Shown one piece after another: positions 36,275 through 45,081 of a stretch of 64,000 nt of DNA (position 1 is its first letter; each line of letters starts with the position of its first letter). The notes under the pieces were generated by a model. The model saw nothing but the letters and a program-made list of their open reading frames with translations. It was not told the DNA's origin and made no database searches. The position numbers and the translations under genes were made by a program. The DNA is from Brachybacterium ginsengisoli (GTDB taxonomy: Bacteria; Actinomycetota; Actinomycetes; Actinomycetales; Dermabacteraceae). Location of the stretch: the NCBI RefSeq assembly GCF_002407065.1, contig NZ_CP023564.1, forward strand, positions 1,736,001-1,800,000. The letters run 5' to 3'.

Positions 36275-38098
36275 ATGACCGCACGCGGAATCACTCGACG
36301 CGGGGAGGGCGCTTCGCGTCGACACTTCCTGGCCGCCACCGGCACCCTCGGCGGTGCCGCGGCCCTCGCCGCCTGCGGCGGCGCCACCGGTGGAGGCGGC
36401 GGAGGCGGTGGAGGCGGTGAGGATCTCACCGGTGTCGGCAACAACGGCAAGGCCGGCGCAGGGCGCAAGGGCGACTCGGCCGATCACCTGTTCGTCGCCG
36501 GCTTCCAGTGGAGCCCTCCCACCAACTTCAACACCTTCGCGGCCGCCCCGGCATGGCCGGCCTCCAACAACGTCGCACAGTACGTCTACGAGACCCTGCT
36601 GCGCTTCCACATCGTCTCCGGCGAGCTCCTCCCGGGCCTCGCCGCCACCCACGAGATCAACGGCAACGAGTCGATCACCCTCACGCTCCAGGAGGGCGTC
36701 ACCTGGCACGACGGCACCGAGTTCACCGCTGACGACGTGCTCTACACCTTCGAGCTGGGCAAGATCGATCCGGGCCTCGGAGTCGCCTCGTTCTGGACCG
36801 AGGTCGACGAGATGACCGCGGACGGCAGCACCATCAGCATCGCGATCAACCCCGAGCGCAAGAACGTCGGCTCCGTGCTGACCTCGCTCGCCCAGCAGTT
36901 CATCGTCCCCAAGGCCGTCTTCGAGAAGGCCGCCGCGGAGACGGGGGACAAGATCGCCTCCTGGGAGACCGACGAGGCGATCGGCACCGGGCCCTTCACC
37001 CTCGAGATGGCCGACCAGACCCAGATCATCCTGGCCCGTCACGAGGACTACTGGGGCAAGGAGTTCTACAAGGGCCTGCCGGCGATGTCGAAGATCATCC
37101 ACCCGATCTTCAAGTCCAACGAGGACGGCAACCTCAAGTTCCAGAACGGCGAGCTCGATGTCATGCAGCAGTTCGTGCCGCAGATCTGGAAGATGTGGGA
37201 GTCCGACAAGCCCGTGGGCACGTACCTGCAGGACAAGCCGTACTTCTCGCCCGGTTCCATGCCGATGTTCATGATCAACACGACCAAGCCGGGTCTCGAC
37301 GACCCCGAGGTCCGCAAGGCCCTCGCCCACGCCGTGGACTACGGCTCGATCGCCGAGACCGCCATGTCCGGGTACTCCTCCCAGGTGCTCGCCTCGCTGG
37401 TCGTCCCGGACGGTGCCGAGGACGCATGGCTGGATCGGGACAAGGCGGAGGCCGACGGCTGGACCTTCGACGCCGCGAAGGCGGAGGAGATCCTCCAGGG
37501 GGCCGGCTACGAGAAGGGCTCGGACGGCTTCTACGCCAAGGACGGCGTCAAGCTCGGTCCCTGGAAGCTCATCACCCCTCAGGGCTGGACGGACTGGAAC
37601 GCGGCACTCGAGATCGTGGCCAAGAACTTCCAGGCCATCGGCGTCGATGCCGCGACCAACTTCCCGCAGCAGGCCCAGACCTCGACCGCCTTCCAGAACG
37701 GCGACTTCGACATGGGCTGCTGGTCGGTGGCCGGCACGAACCCCGCGGCACCGTGGCAGCGGTTCAGCGACGTCATGAGCAACGTCGACATGGCGCCGCT
37801 GGGCCAGACCGCCTACCGCAACTACGGCCGCTGGGAGAACGACGAGGTCAACGACCTGCTCGAGAAGGCAGCCGCCGCACCTGACGACGCCTCCAAGAAG
37901 GAGGCGATCACCGCCCTCGACGACCTGTACCGCGCCGAGGTCCCGGCGTTCCCCCTGATGTACCGGCCCGACGAGTTCTTCGAGTTCAACGCCTCGAACT
38001 GGTCCAACTGGCCGACAGCGGAGAACGACTACGCCCCGCCGATGTTCCGCGGCGCCGGCAACGAGTGGATCTTCCGGCTGAAGAAGATCGCGGGCTGA
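36275..38098 (+). CDS. Dipeptide/nickel-type ABC substrate-binding lipoprotein
   Basis: A 607-aa family 5 solute-binding protein. A Tat-type signal (SRRHFLAATGTLGGAAAL) ends in lipobox LAAC, Cys near residue 34. An unusual run of about ten glycines follows, then the mature protein: FQWSPPTNFNTFAAAPAWPAS near 75, GVTWHDGTEFTADDVLYTFE near 140 (family signature), DDPEVRKALAHAVDYGSIAETAM near 345. The ATG at 36275 was preferred over 36242 because GAGAGG is about 10 bases upstream of it. Begins the five-gene peptide-type importer. Ligands in this family include peptides, nickel chelates and other small metallophores. Confidence 0.92.
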   Translation: MTARGITRRGEGASRRHFLAATGTLGGAAALAACGGATGGGGGGGGGGEDLTGVGNNGKAGAGRKGDSADHLFVAGFQWSPPTNFNTFAAAPAWPASNNVAQYVYETLLRFHIVSGELLPGLAATHEINGNESITLTLQEGVTWHDGTEFTADDVLYTFELGKIDPGLGVASFWTEVDEMTADGSTISIAINPERKNVGSVLTSLAQQFIVPKAVFEKAAAETGDKIASWETDEAIGTGPFTLEMADQTQIILARHEDYWGKEFYKGLPAMSKIIHPIFKSNEDGNLKFQNGELDVMQQFVPQIWKMWESDKPVGTYLQDKPYFSPGSMPMFMINTTKPGLDDPEVRKALAHAVDYGSIAETAMSGYSSQVLASLVVPDGAEDAWLDRDKAEADGWTFDAAKAEEILQGAGYEKGSDGFYAKDGVKLGPWKLITPQGWTDWNAALEIVAKNFQAIGVDAATNFPQQAQTSTAFQNGDFDMGCWSVAGTNPAAPWQRFSDVMSNVDMAPLGQTAYRNYGRWENDEVNDLLEKAAAAPDDASKKEAITALDDLYRAEVPAFPLMYRPDEFFEFNASNWSNWPTAENDYAPPMFRGAGNEWIFRLKKIAG

Positions 38099-38107
38099 GG
38101 GCCCTCC

Positions 38108-39118
38108 GTGACACTCGGTCGCTACATCATCCAGAAGACGGGGTGGTACCTGATCGCGCTGGTGGCAGCAGTAGGGCTCAACTTCCTGCTGCCCCGGCTC
38201 GTCCCCGGCAACCCCGTCGACGTCATCGTCTCCAACCTCTCCCGCGGCGGCTCGGTCACGAGCGAGCAGCAGAAGCAGATCTATGAGAGCTATGTCCAGG
38301 AGTTCGGTCTCGACCAGCCCCTCTGGCAGCAGTTCCTCACCTACGTCGGGAAGGTGTTCTCCGGGGATCTGGGGACCTCCTTCGCGTACTACCCGGCATC
38401 GGTCAACGACCTCATCGGCCAGGCGCTGCCCTGGTCGATCGCGGTGCAGCTGCCGGCGATCCTCATCGGATGGGTGCTCGGCAACGTCGTCGGCGCCATC
38501 GCCGCCTTCCGCGGCGGGAACTGGGACCGCAGCGTGTTCACCTCGTCGCTGTTCCTCTCCGCCATGCCGTACTACTGCCTCTCGATCCTGCTCCTGTACG
38601 GGTTCGCGGTCGTCGCCGGGATCTTCCCCGTCGGCGGGGCGTACTCGCTGGGGCTGACCCCGGAGTTCAGCGCCGCCTTCCTCTGGGACGCGATCAGCTA
38701 CTACTGGCTGCCCTTCCTGTCGCTGGTGATCGTGTTCATCGGCGGCCAGGCCGTGGGCATGCGGTCGATGGCGATCTACGAACTGGGCGGGGACTACGTC
38801 AACTACGCGCGGGCCATGGGGATCAGGGACAACCGGATCACCCAGTACATCTTCCGCAACGCGATGCTGCCCCAGATCACGGGGCTCGCCCTCGCGATCG
38901 GCACCCTGGTGGGAGGCGCGCTCATCACCGAGCTCGTCTTCAGCTATCCGGGGGTGGGGCTGCTGCTGTTCAACGCGATCGCCTCCAACGACTATCCCGT
39001 CATCCAGGCGGTGACGCTGATCATCACCGTCGCGGTGCTCCTGGCGAACTTCGCCGTGGAGATCGTCTACGGCCTGGTCGATCCGCGCATCCGCGCCGCA
39101 CAGTCCGGGGAGAAGTGA
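38108..39118 (+). CDS. DppB/OppB-type ABC permease
   Basis: A 336-aa permease. The N-terminal RYIIQKTGWYLIALVAAVGLNFLLPRLVPGNP is characteristic of the DppB group, followed by an external loop and LPWSIAVQLPAILIGWVLG. The EAA-type loop is YARAMGIRDNRITQYIFRNAMLPQITG near residue 238-265. GTG start at 38108, 9 bases after the binding-protein stop. Forms a heterodimer with the next gene. Confidence 0.94.
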   Translation: MTLGRYIIQKTGWYLIALVAAVGLNFLLPRLVPGNPVDVIVSNLSRGGSVTSEQQKQIYESYVQEFGLDQPLWQQFLTYVGKVFSGDLGTSFAYYPASVNDLIGQALPWSIAVQLPAILIGWVLGNVVGAIAAFRGGNWDRSVFTSSLFLSAMPYYCLSILLLYGFAVVAGIFPVGGAYSLGLTPEFSAAFLWDAISYYWLPFLSLVIVFIGGQAVGMRSMAIYELGGDYVNYARAMGIRDNRITQYIFRNAMLPQITGLALAIGTLVGGALITELVFSYPGVGLLLFNAIASNDYPVIQAVTLIITVAVLLANFAVEIVYGLVDPRIRAAQSGEK

Positions 39119-39119
39119 G

Positions 39120-40118
39120 ATGAGCACAGTCACCACCGCCATGGCCGAGGAGACGGCCGCGCCCCGCGCGAACACGCTGCGCTCGTTCAACTTCTCCGGC
39201 CGCTTCTGGGTCGCCCTGGTCCTCGTGGTCCTCGTGATCGTGCTGGGCCTTGTGGGCCTGGTGTATCCCACGGGGCCGGGGGAGAAGGTCGGCTCGCTCT
39301 ACGACGCCCCCGGCAACGGACTCCTGCTCGGCACCGACAACTTCGGGCACGACGTGCTCGCGGTGCTCATGGCCGGGACCCGCACCTCGCTGATCATCGG
39401 CCTGGTCGCCGGGATCGTCGCGACCACCATCGGTGTCACGGTCGGTCTGCTGGCCGGGTACGTCGGCGGCTGGTTCGAGGAGATGCTCATGGGCGTCACG
39501 AACGTGGTGCTCGCGATCCCCTCGATCGTCGTGCTGATCCTCATCTCGATGTCGCTGCCCGAGAGCTCCATCTGGTCGCTCGCCGTGGTCATCGGCATCA
39601 CCTCGTGGCCGTGGACCGCGCGCGCCGTGCGCGCGCAGGCCTCCTCGGTCGCGACGCGCGAGCACATCGACGTGGCCCGGCTCTCCGGGGCGAGGCTGCC
39701 CGGGATCCTGCTCAAGGACGTCCTGCCGTACATCCTGTCCTACACGGTGATGGCGTTCGTGCTGCAGGTCGCCGGCGCCATCCTCGCCGAGGCCGCGCTG
39801 TCGATGCTCGGCCTCGGGCCCTCGGGAACGAACTCCCTGGGCACGCAGCTGCACTGGGCGCTCGCATTCCAGGCCGTCGCCACCGGCGCCTGGTGGGCGT
39901 TCCTGCCGCCGACGATCGTGCTCACCCTGGTCTCCTTCGGCTTCCTGCTGCTGCAGGCGAGCCTGGACGAGGTGTTCAACCCGAGGCTGCGCCGCGGCCG
40001 GCGGAAGCAGATGAAGCAGGCCGCCGCGCGGCGTGCTGAGGAGGCCCGCCTGCTCGCGGAGCGGGGCTCCGAGGCGTCCACCCCGACCGTCAGCACGAGA
40101 GCAGGTGAGAGCACATGA
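39120..40118 (+). CDS. DppC/OppC-type ABC permease
   Basis: A 332-aa permease. Typical DppC marks are GLLLGTDNFGHDVLAVLMAGTRTSL near residue 60-85 and the inner loop HIDVARLSGARLPGILLKDVLPY near 180-203, followed by AILAEAALSMLGLGPSGTNSLG near 220. A basic C-terminal tail (RRGRRKQMKQAAARRAEE) ends the protein. Starts one base after the previous stop and overlaps the next gene by 4 bases. Confidence 0.94.
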   Translation: MSTVTTAMAEETAAPRANTLRSFNFSGRFWVALVLVVLVIVLGLVGLVYPTGPGEKVGSLYDAPGNGLLLGTDNFGHDVLAVLMAGTRTSLIIGLVAGIVATTIGVTVGLLAGYVGGWFEEMLMGVTNVVLAIPSIVVLILISMSLPESSIWSLAVVIGITSWPWTARAVRAQASSVATREHIDVARLSGARLPGILLKDVLPYILSYTVMAFVLQVAGAILAEAALSMLGLGPSGTNSLGTQLHWALAFQAVATGAWWAFLPPTIVLTLVSFGFLLLQASLDEVFNPRLRRGRRKQMKQAAARRAEEARLLAERGSEASTPTVSTRAGEST

Positions 40119-41044
40119 GCGCCGAGAAGCAGGCATCGGCCGGAAGCACTCCGGGCCTCCTGGCCCGGGCGGAGGACGTCCGGTGCGTCTACGGAGGCGG
40201 GGAGCAGGACTTCACCGCCGTCGACGGGGTCACCGTCGAGCTCGCGGAGGGTGAGATCCTCGGCCTGGCCGGGGAGTCCGGCTGCGGGAAGACCACGCTC
40301 GGCAACGCGCTGGCGATGATCGCGACCCCGCCGCTGTACGTCCTGTCCGGCACGCTCGAGATCGACGGGGAGCGGATCGACCTCTCGACCCTCACCCCGG
40401 CCGACGTCAAGCGGCATCGGCCCCATCGGGGTCGGACCGTCTCGATGCTCCCGCAGGGGGCGATGAACTCCATCAGCCCGACCCTGCGGATCAGCAGCCT
40501 CGTGCGGGACGTGATGCGGGCGCACGACTCCAGCATCTCCAAGGACGAGGCGCTGGATCTCGCCCGGGACCGGCTGAAGATGCTGGAGATGCCGGTCCGC
40601 GTGCTCGACTCGTACGCGCATCAGCTCTCCGGCGGGATGAAGCAGCGTCTGATCACCGTGATCTCGACGCTGCAGAACCCCCGGCTGCTCATCGCGGACG
40701 AGCCGACCTCGGCGCTGGACGTCTCCAGCCAGCGCATGCTCGTGGAGATGCTCCTGGCGATGGTCGAGCAGAGGATGATGTCGGGCGTGGTCTTCGTGAC
40801 CCACGACCTGCCCGTCCTCTCGCAGGTCTCGGACAAGCTCGCGATCATGAACGCGGGCCGGATCGTCGAGACCGGGCCCACGCGCCAGCTGGTCGAGGAT
40901 CCCCAGCACGACTACACGCGCACCCTGCTGTCCTCGGTGCTGGATCCCAGCCACGAGACCCGGCAGCGGGGGATCGCCCGCCGCTCCGCCGCCGCGGCCC
41001 CGGCCGCATCGGCCACGACCGTGAAGGAGGTGGGCGGAGCATGA
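40115..41044 (+). CDS. DppD/OppD-type ABC ATPase
   Basis: A 309-aa ATPase. Walker A GESGCGKTT near residue 54, Q-loop SMLPQGAMNSISPT near 110, signature LSGGMKQRLITVIS near 171, Walker B LLIADEPTSALD near 190, switch FVTHDLPVLSQVSDKLAIM near 228. The C-terminal oligopeptide-transporter extension (HDYTRTLLSSVLDP) is present, followed by an Ala-rich tail. Overlaps both neighbours by 4 bases. Confidence 0.94.
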   Translation: MSAEKQASAGSTPGLLARAEDVRCVYGGGEQDFTAVDGVTVELAEGEILGLAGESGCGKTTLGNALAMIATPPLYVLSGTLEIDGERIDLSTLTPADVKRHRPHRGRTVSMLPQGAMNSISPTLRISSLVRDVMRAHDSSISKDEALDLARDRLKMLEMPVRVLDSYAHQLSGGMKQRLITVISTLQNPRLLIADEPTSALDVSSQRMLVEMLLAMVEQRMMSGVVFVTHDLPVLSQVSDKLAIMNAGRIVETGPTRQLVEDPQHDYTRTLLSSVLDPSHETRQRGIARRSAAAAPAASATTVKEVGGA

Positions 41045-41874
41045 GCGAGCCCGTCGCCGAGGACATGATCACCCGCAGCACGAGCGACCGGGAGATCCTC
41101 CTGTCCTGCCGGAACGTCACCAAGGAGTTCAGCGTCGCGGGATCGAGGATCACCGCGGTCGATGACGTGAGCCTCGAGTTCCCGGAGGCCAGCGTGCTGG
41201 CCGTGGTGGGGGAGTCGGGGTCGGGGAAGTCCACCCTGGCCCGGATGCTGCTGCGGCTGATGCCGGTCACCTCCGGGACCATCACGTTCCGCGGGCAGGA
41301 CGTCACCCATCTCAAGGGCAGCGGACTGCGCGAGTACTGGACGGAGGTCCAGGCGGTCTTCCAGGACCCCTTCGCCTCCTTCAACCAGTTCTTCACCGTG
41401 GGCTCCCTGCTCCGTCGCAGCCTCGCCCTGGCCAAGATCCCCAAGGACGAGGCCGACGCCCTCATCGAGGAGTGCCTGGGCTATGTGGACCTGCGGCCGA
41501 AGGAGGTCCTCCACAAGTTCCCGCACCAGATGTCCGGCGGCCAGCGCCAGCGGATCATGGTGGCGCGGGCGCTGATGATGCGGCCCAAGGTGCTGCTCGC
41601 GGACGAGGCGACGAGCATGCTCGACGCAACCCTGCGGGTGAACGTGCTGAACGTGCTGCACGACCTCAAGAACGATCTCGGGCTGACCGTCCTGTTCATC
41701 ACCCACGACATCGGCCAGGCGTGCTACCTCGCCGACCGCGTCGCAGTGATGGAGAAGGGCAAGGTCGTCGAACGGGGCACGACGGAGGAGGTCATCTTCG
41801 CTCCTCAGGCGGACTACACCCGCCGTCTGCTCGCCGACGTCCCCGATCTGAAGGGGAGCCTCAAGCACGGCTGA
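41041..41874 (+). CDS. DppF/OppF-type ABC ATPase
   Basis: A 277-aa ATPase. Walker A GESGSGKST near residue 58, Q-loop VFQDPFASFNQF near 106, signature MSGGQRQRIMVARALMM near 165, Walker B LLADEATSMLDATLRVN near 184 (EATS rather than the usual EPTS), switch FITHDIGQACYLADRVAVM near 222. Pairs with the preceding ATPase. Last gene of the island, followed by a strong hairpin. Confidence 0.94.
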   Translation: MSEPVAEDMITRSTSDREILLSCRNVTKEFSVAGSRITAVDDVSLEFPEASVLAVVGESGSGKSTLARMLLRLMPVTSGTITFRGQDVTHLKGSGLREYWTEVQAVFQDPFASFNQFFTVGSLLRRSLALAKIPKDEADALIEECLGYVDLRPKEVLHKFPHQMSGGQRQRIMVARALMMRPKVLLADEATSMLDATLRVNVLNVLHDLKNDLGLTVLFITHDIGQACYLADRVAVMEKGKVVERGTTEEVIFAPQADYTRRLLADVPDLKGSLKHG

Positions 41875-41888
41875 CCCGCCGCACGCGA

Positions 41889-41924
41889 AGGGCCCCGCAC
41901 CGCGATGATCGGGTGCGGGGCCCT
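41889..41924 (+). terminator. Terminator hairpin after the import island
   Basis: Perfect 13-bp stem AGGGCCCCGCACC/GGTGCGGGGCCCT with a 10-base loop, 14 bases after the last ATPase stop. The convergent TetR gene ends at 41942, so it may serve both. Confidence 0.8.
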
Positions 41925-41941
41925 CTGCTGCGTGCCGGGGC

Positions 41942-42562
41942 TCAGGGAACCGGCGCCAGCAGGGTCGCGAAGGACTCCAGCGTCCGCTCGAGCTCGACCG
42001 ACGGCTCCAGCAGCCACTGGACCTGGAGGCCGTCGGAGGCGGCGATGAGGAGGGCGGCGATGTCGCGGGGATCCACGTCCGAGCGCACCCGGCCGGCCTC
42101 CTGCTCGACAGCCAGCCGATCGGCGAGATCCCCGCGAACGCGCGCGAAGCGGTCGCTGAAGAAGGCGTGGGAGGGCGTCTGGTCCGCGGCCAGGGCGGCG
42201 GCGACCAGGGTGCTGTAGAGCTCGACCTTGCCCGGCACGCCCACGTTGACCACCGCGGCCCGGGTCAGCACCTCGAGCGCGGTGAGATCGTCGTGCTCGG
42301 GCGACTCCAGCGTCGACTCCGCGTGCTCGTACACCGCCACCAGCAGCTGCTCGCGGGAGTCGAAGTAGTGCAGCAGCGCCGCGTGGGAGACCCCGATCGC
42401 CGTCGCGATGCCGCGCAGCGAGACCCCTCCGGACCCGCGGTCGCGGAACACCTCGATCGCTCGGTCCAGGATCTCCTGACGCCGCGCGACGCCCTTCGGA
42501 TACGAGCCGGCGCGGCCGACCACCGTGGGTGGTTCATCCTCGCGACGCTGCTCGGGGGTCAT
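41942..42562 (-). CDS. TetR family transcriptional regulator
   Basis: A 206-aa repressor. The N-terminal HTH covers residues 25-70: RQEILDRAIEVFRDRGSGGVSLRGIA, then AIGVSHAALLHYFDSREQLLVAVYEH. The C-terminal ligand domain ends with a helix pattern typical of the TetR_C6/BetI-like group. TATCAT lies 8 bases upstream of the ATG, a candidate -10 for a leaderless or near-leaderless transcript. Convergent with the peptide importer. It lies downstream of the TauE gene on the same strand (83 bases apart), so either neighbour or a remote gene could be the target. Confidence 0.9.
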   Translation of the reverse strand: MTPEQRREDEPPTVVGRAGSYPKGVARRQEILDRAIEVFRDRGSGGVSLRGIATAIGVSHAALLHYFDSREQLLVAVYEHAESTLESPEHDDLTALEVLTRAAVVNVGVPGKVELYSTLVAAALAADQTPSHAFFSDRFARVRGDLADRLAVEQEAGRVRSDVDPRDIAALLIAASDGLQVQWLLEPSVELERTLESFATLLAPVP

Positions 42563-42645
42563 GGCACCGATGATATCGAGGATCGTGCTGGTCGCCCGAG
42601 GTTCCGGGGCATTCGTCGGAGGTCCCGACAGGCGGGCCGGGAGGC

Positions 42646-43386
42646 TCAGCCCAGGGCCAGCACGCCCCGCACGAGCGCCAGCAGCGCACCGGCCGACGCG
42701 ATCACGATGACCGGGCGCATCATGTCGGATCCGTCGACCCTCCGGGCGAGACGATCGCCGACGACGAGTCCGGCCAGGAGCGCGAGCAGCAGCGCCGTCC
42801 AGCCGGTCGGGGAGAAGGCGGGCAGCGCCCGCTTGGCCGCGAGCGACACCGCCCCGAGCACCAGGCCGTGCAGCTGCGCCGTGGCCGCGAACCGGCGATG
42901 CTCCCAGCCGGTGGCCCGGGCGTAGACGACCACCCCGGGCCCGCCGACGCCCGCGGTGACGTTCATGAACCCGGAGGCGAAGCCGCCCACGGCGCCGAGG
43001 GCGGTCGAGGGCGGGAGGGTGCGCCCGCGCATGAGGACGGTGGTGGCCAGCCCCAGCACCACCAGGAGGCTGACCACGATCGTCAGGGGAGCCTCGGGCA
43101 GCAGCGCCACGGCGAGCGCACCGGGCAGCACGCCCACCACGCCCATGGGGACCAGCACCTTCGCGCGGGTCCAGTCGATGTCACGGTGCACCTGCACCAG
43201 GATCAGGGAGTTGGCCACGCAGGAGGCGGCGTTGACCGCGAGGATCCCCTCGAGCGGTCCGAGCACGAGGACCAGGAACGGCGCCGTCAGCAGCGCGAAG
43301 CCCATGCCGGTGGCCCGCTGGGCGACCGCCCCGACGAAGGTGCCGGCCGCCATGCCGAGAACGAGCAGCGCTCCGGGATCGTCCAC
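42646..43386 (-). CDS. TauE/SafE family membrane transporter
   Basis: A 246-aa membrane protein with about eight helices of the TauE/SafE (TSUP) type, which export sulfite, sulfoacetate or other small organic anions. The two repeated halves show GMAAGTFVGAVAQRATGMGFALLTAPF at the N-terminus and GAVGGFASGFMNVTAGVGGPGVVVYA near residue 130. GTG start at 43386 with GAGGAG upstream. Substrate unknown. Confidence 0.9.
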   Translation of the reverse strand: MDDPGALLVLGMAAGTFVGAVAQRATGMGFALLTAPFLVLVLGPLEGILAVNAASCVANSLILVQVHRDIDWTRAKVLVPMGVVGVLPGALAVALLPEAPLTIVVSLLVVLGLATTVLMRGRTLPPSTALGAVGGFASGFMNVTAGVGGPGVVVYARATGWEHRRFAATAQLHGLVLGAVSLAAKRALPAFSPTGWTALLLALLAGLVVGDRLARRVDGSDMMRPVIVIASAGALLALVRGVLALG

Positions 43387-43411
43387 GTCGCTCCTCGCTC
43401 CCCACGCAGGA

Positions 43412-43440
43412 CGGACCGCACCGAGAGCCGGTGCGGTCCG
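43412..43440 (-). terminator. Terminator hairpin after murA
   Basis: Perfect 11-bp stem CGGACCGCACC/GGTGCGGTCCG with a 7-base loop, 20 bases after the stop of the minus-strand MurA gene and before the TauE start. Confidence 0.75.
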
Positions 43441-43459
43441 TCAGGCTGTCACATCCGGA

Positions 43460-44995
43460 TCAGATGTCGCGGAACGTCTCGATCCGTGCGCCGAGCTTGT
43501 TCAGCCGGGCCGCCAGATCCTCGTAGCCGCGATTGATGACGTACACGTTGCGCAGCACCGAGGTGCCCTTCGCCGCGAGCATCGCCAGCAGGATCACGAC
43601 CGCCGGCCGGAGCGCCGGCGGGCACACCAGCTCCGCGCCGCTCCAACGGGTGGGGCCCTCGATGAGCACCCGGTGCGGGTCCATGAGCTTCACGTTCGCG
43701 CCGAGCTTGGTGAGCTCGGTGAGGTAGATGGCGCGGTTCTCGTAGACCCAGTCGTGCAGCATCGTCTGGCCCTCGGCGGTCGCCGCGATCACGGCGAAGA
43801 ACGGGAGGTTGTCGATGTTCAGGCCCGGGAAAGGCATCGGGTGGATCTTGTCGATGGGGGCCCTGAGATCCGAGGGGTGGGTGGTGACGTCGACGAGGCG
43901 GGTCCGCTCGTTCTCGGCCATGTACTCCTCGGAGCGCTCGTAGCGCAGGCCCATCTCCTCCAGCAGCGCCAGCTCGATCTCCATGAACTCGATCGGCACC
44001 CGGCGCACCGTGATGCTCGACCGGGTCACGATCGCGGCGGAGATCAGGCTCATCGCCTCGATGGGGTCCTCGCTGGGCGCGTAGTCCACGTCGGTGGAGA
44101 TCTCCGAGCGGCCGCGCACCCGCAGGGTGGTGGTGCCGATGCCCTCGATCTCGACGCCGAGCTTCTCGAGGAAGAAGCACAGGTCCTGGACCATGTAGTT
44201 GGGGCTGGCATTGCGGATCACGGTCTCGCCCTCGTAGAGGGCGGCGGCGAGCAGAGCGTTCTCGGTGACGGTGTCACCGCGCTCGGTGAGCACGATCGGC
44301 CGACGCTCGCCGGTCACCTCGGAGGTGGTGGCCTGGTAGTGGTGGTCGGTCGCGACCACGCCGAGGCCGAAGTGGCGCAGCGCCGACATGTGCGGCTCGA
44401 CCGTGCGGGTGCCGAGGTCGCAGCCGCCGGCGTACGGGAGCTGGAAGGTCCCGGCGCGGTGCAGCAGCGGGCCGAGGAACATGATGATCGAGCGGGTGCG
44501 GCGGGCGGCGGCGGCGTCGATGGAGGTCAGGTCCAGCGTGGCGGGGACCTGGAGCTCGAGGTCGTTGTCGGAGTTCAGCCAGGTGGCCTTCACCCCGATG
44601 GACGTGAGCACCTCGAGCAGACGGTTGACCTCCTCGATGCGTGCGACCTTGCGCAGCACGGTGGTCCCGGTGTTCAGCAGCGAGGCGCACAGCAGCGCCA
44701 CGCCCGCGTTCTTCGAGGACTTCACGTCGATCGCGCCGGACAGGGTGGTCTCGCCCTGGACGCGCAGGTGGCTCGGGCCGGAGCTGCCCAGGCCCACGAG
44801 CTCGGAGTCCAGCGCGGACCCGATCTTGGAGAGGGTCTCCAGGGTGAGGTTCTGCTGGCCCTTCTCGATGCGGTTCACGGCGCTCTGGCTCGTGCCGAGC
44901 TGGCTGGCGAGCTGGGCCTGGGTGAGGCCGGAGTGCTGACGGGCGTCGCGGATGAGAGTGCCGATCCGCGCCAGGTAGTCCTCGTTCTCTGTCAT
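43460..44995 (-). CDS. murA: MurA-type enolpyruvyltransferase with N-terminal HTH domain
   Basis: UDP-GlcNAc 1-carboxyvinyltransferase, the first committed step of peptidoglycan synthesis, fused to an N-terminal XRE-type helix-turn-helix (residues about 5-62: LIRDARQHSGLTQAQLASQLG, then SQSAVNRIEKGQ). The catalytic part (about 75-511) has the KN pair K95-N96 in KSSKNAGVAL and the loop cysteine C192 in LPYAGGCDLGTR, which corresponds to Cys115 of E. coli. That keeps the fosfomycin-target residue, so the protein is probably active. I use ATG 44995 because TACGGT ends six bases before it (leaderless pattern); ATG 45013 adds six residues. Follows the HNH gene after 86 bases. Confidence 0.88.
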   Translation of the reverse strand: MTENEDYLARIGTLIRDARQHSGLTQAQLASQLGTSQSAVNRIEKGQQNLTLETLSKIGSALDSELVGLGSSGPSHLRVQGETTLSGAIDVKSSKNAGVALLCASLLNTGTTVLRKVARIEEVNRLLEVLTSIGVKATWLNSDNDLELQVPATLDLTSIDAAAARRTRSIIMFLGPLLHRAGTFQLPYAGGCDLGTRTVEPHMSALRHFGLGVVATDHHYQATTSEVTGERRPIVLTERGDTVTENALLAAALYEGETVIRNASPNYMVQDLCFFLEKLGVEIEGIGTTTLRVRGRSEISTDVDYAPSEDPIEAMSLISAAIVTRSSITVRRVPIEFMEIELALLEEMGLRYERSEEYMAENERTRLVDVTTHPSDLRAPIDKIHPMPFPGLNIDNLPFFAVIAATAEGQTMLHDWVYENRAIYLTELTKLGANVKLMDPHRVLIEGPTRWSGAELVCPPALRPAVVILLAMLAAKGTSVLRNVYVINRGYEDLAARLNKLGARIETFRDI

Positions 44996-45081
44996 GTCGT
45001 GACCGTAACTCATAGATGAGATACGTGCTGTTGGGGCGGAGTGTCTCGATGGTCACGTTGCCACAGGGCCCGTCGGCGTCC

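Noticed and set aside
36395-36425. Glycine-codon run as a possible microsatellite or repeat element
   Set aside because: It encodes the flexible glycine spacer after the lipid anchor of the peptide-binding protein, a common arrangement.
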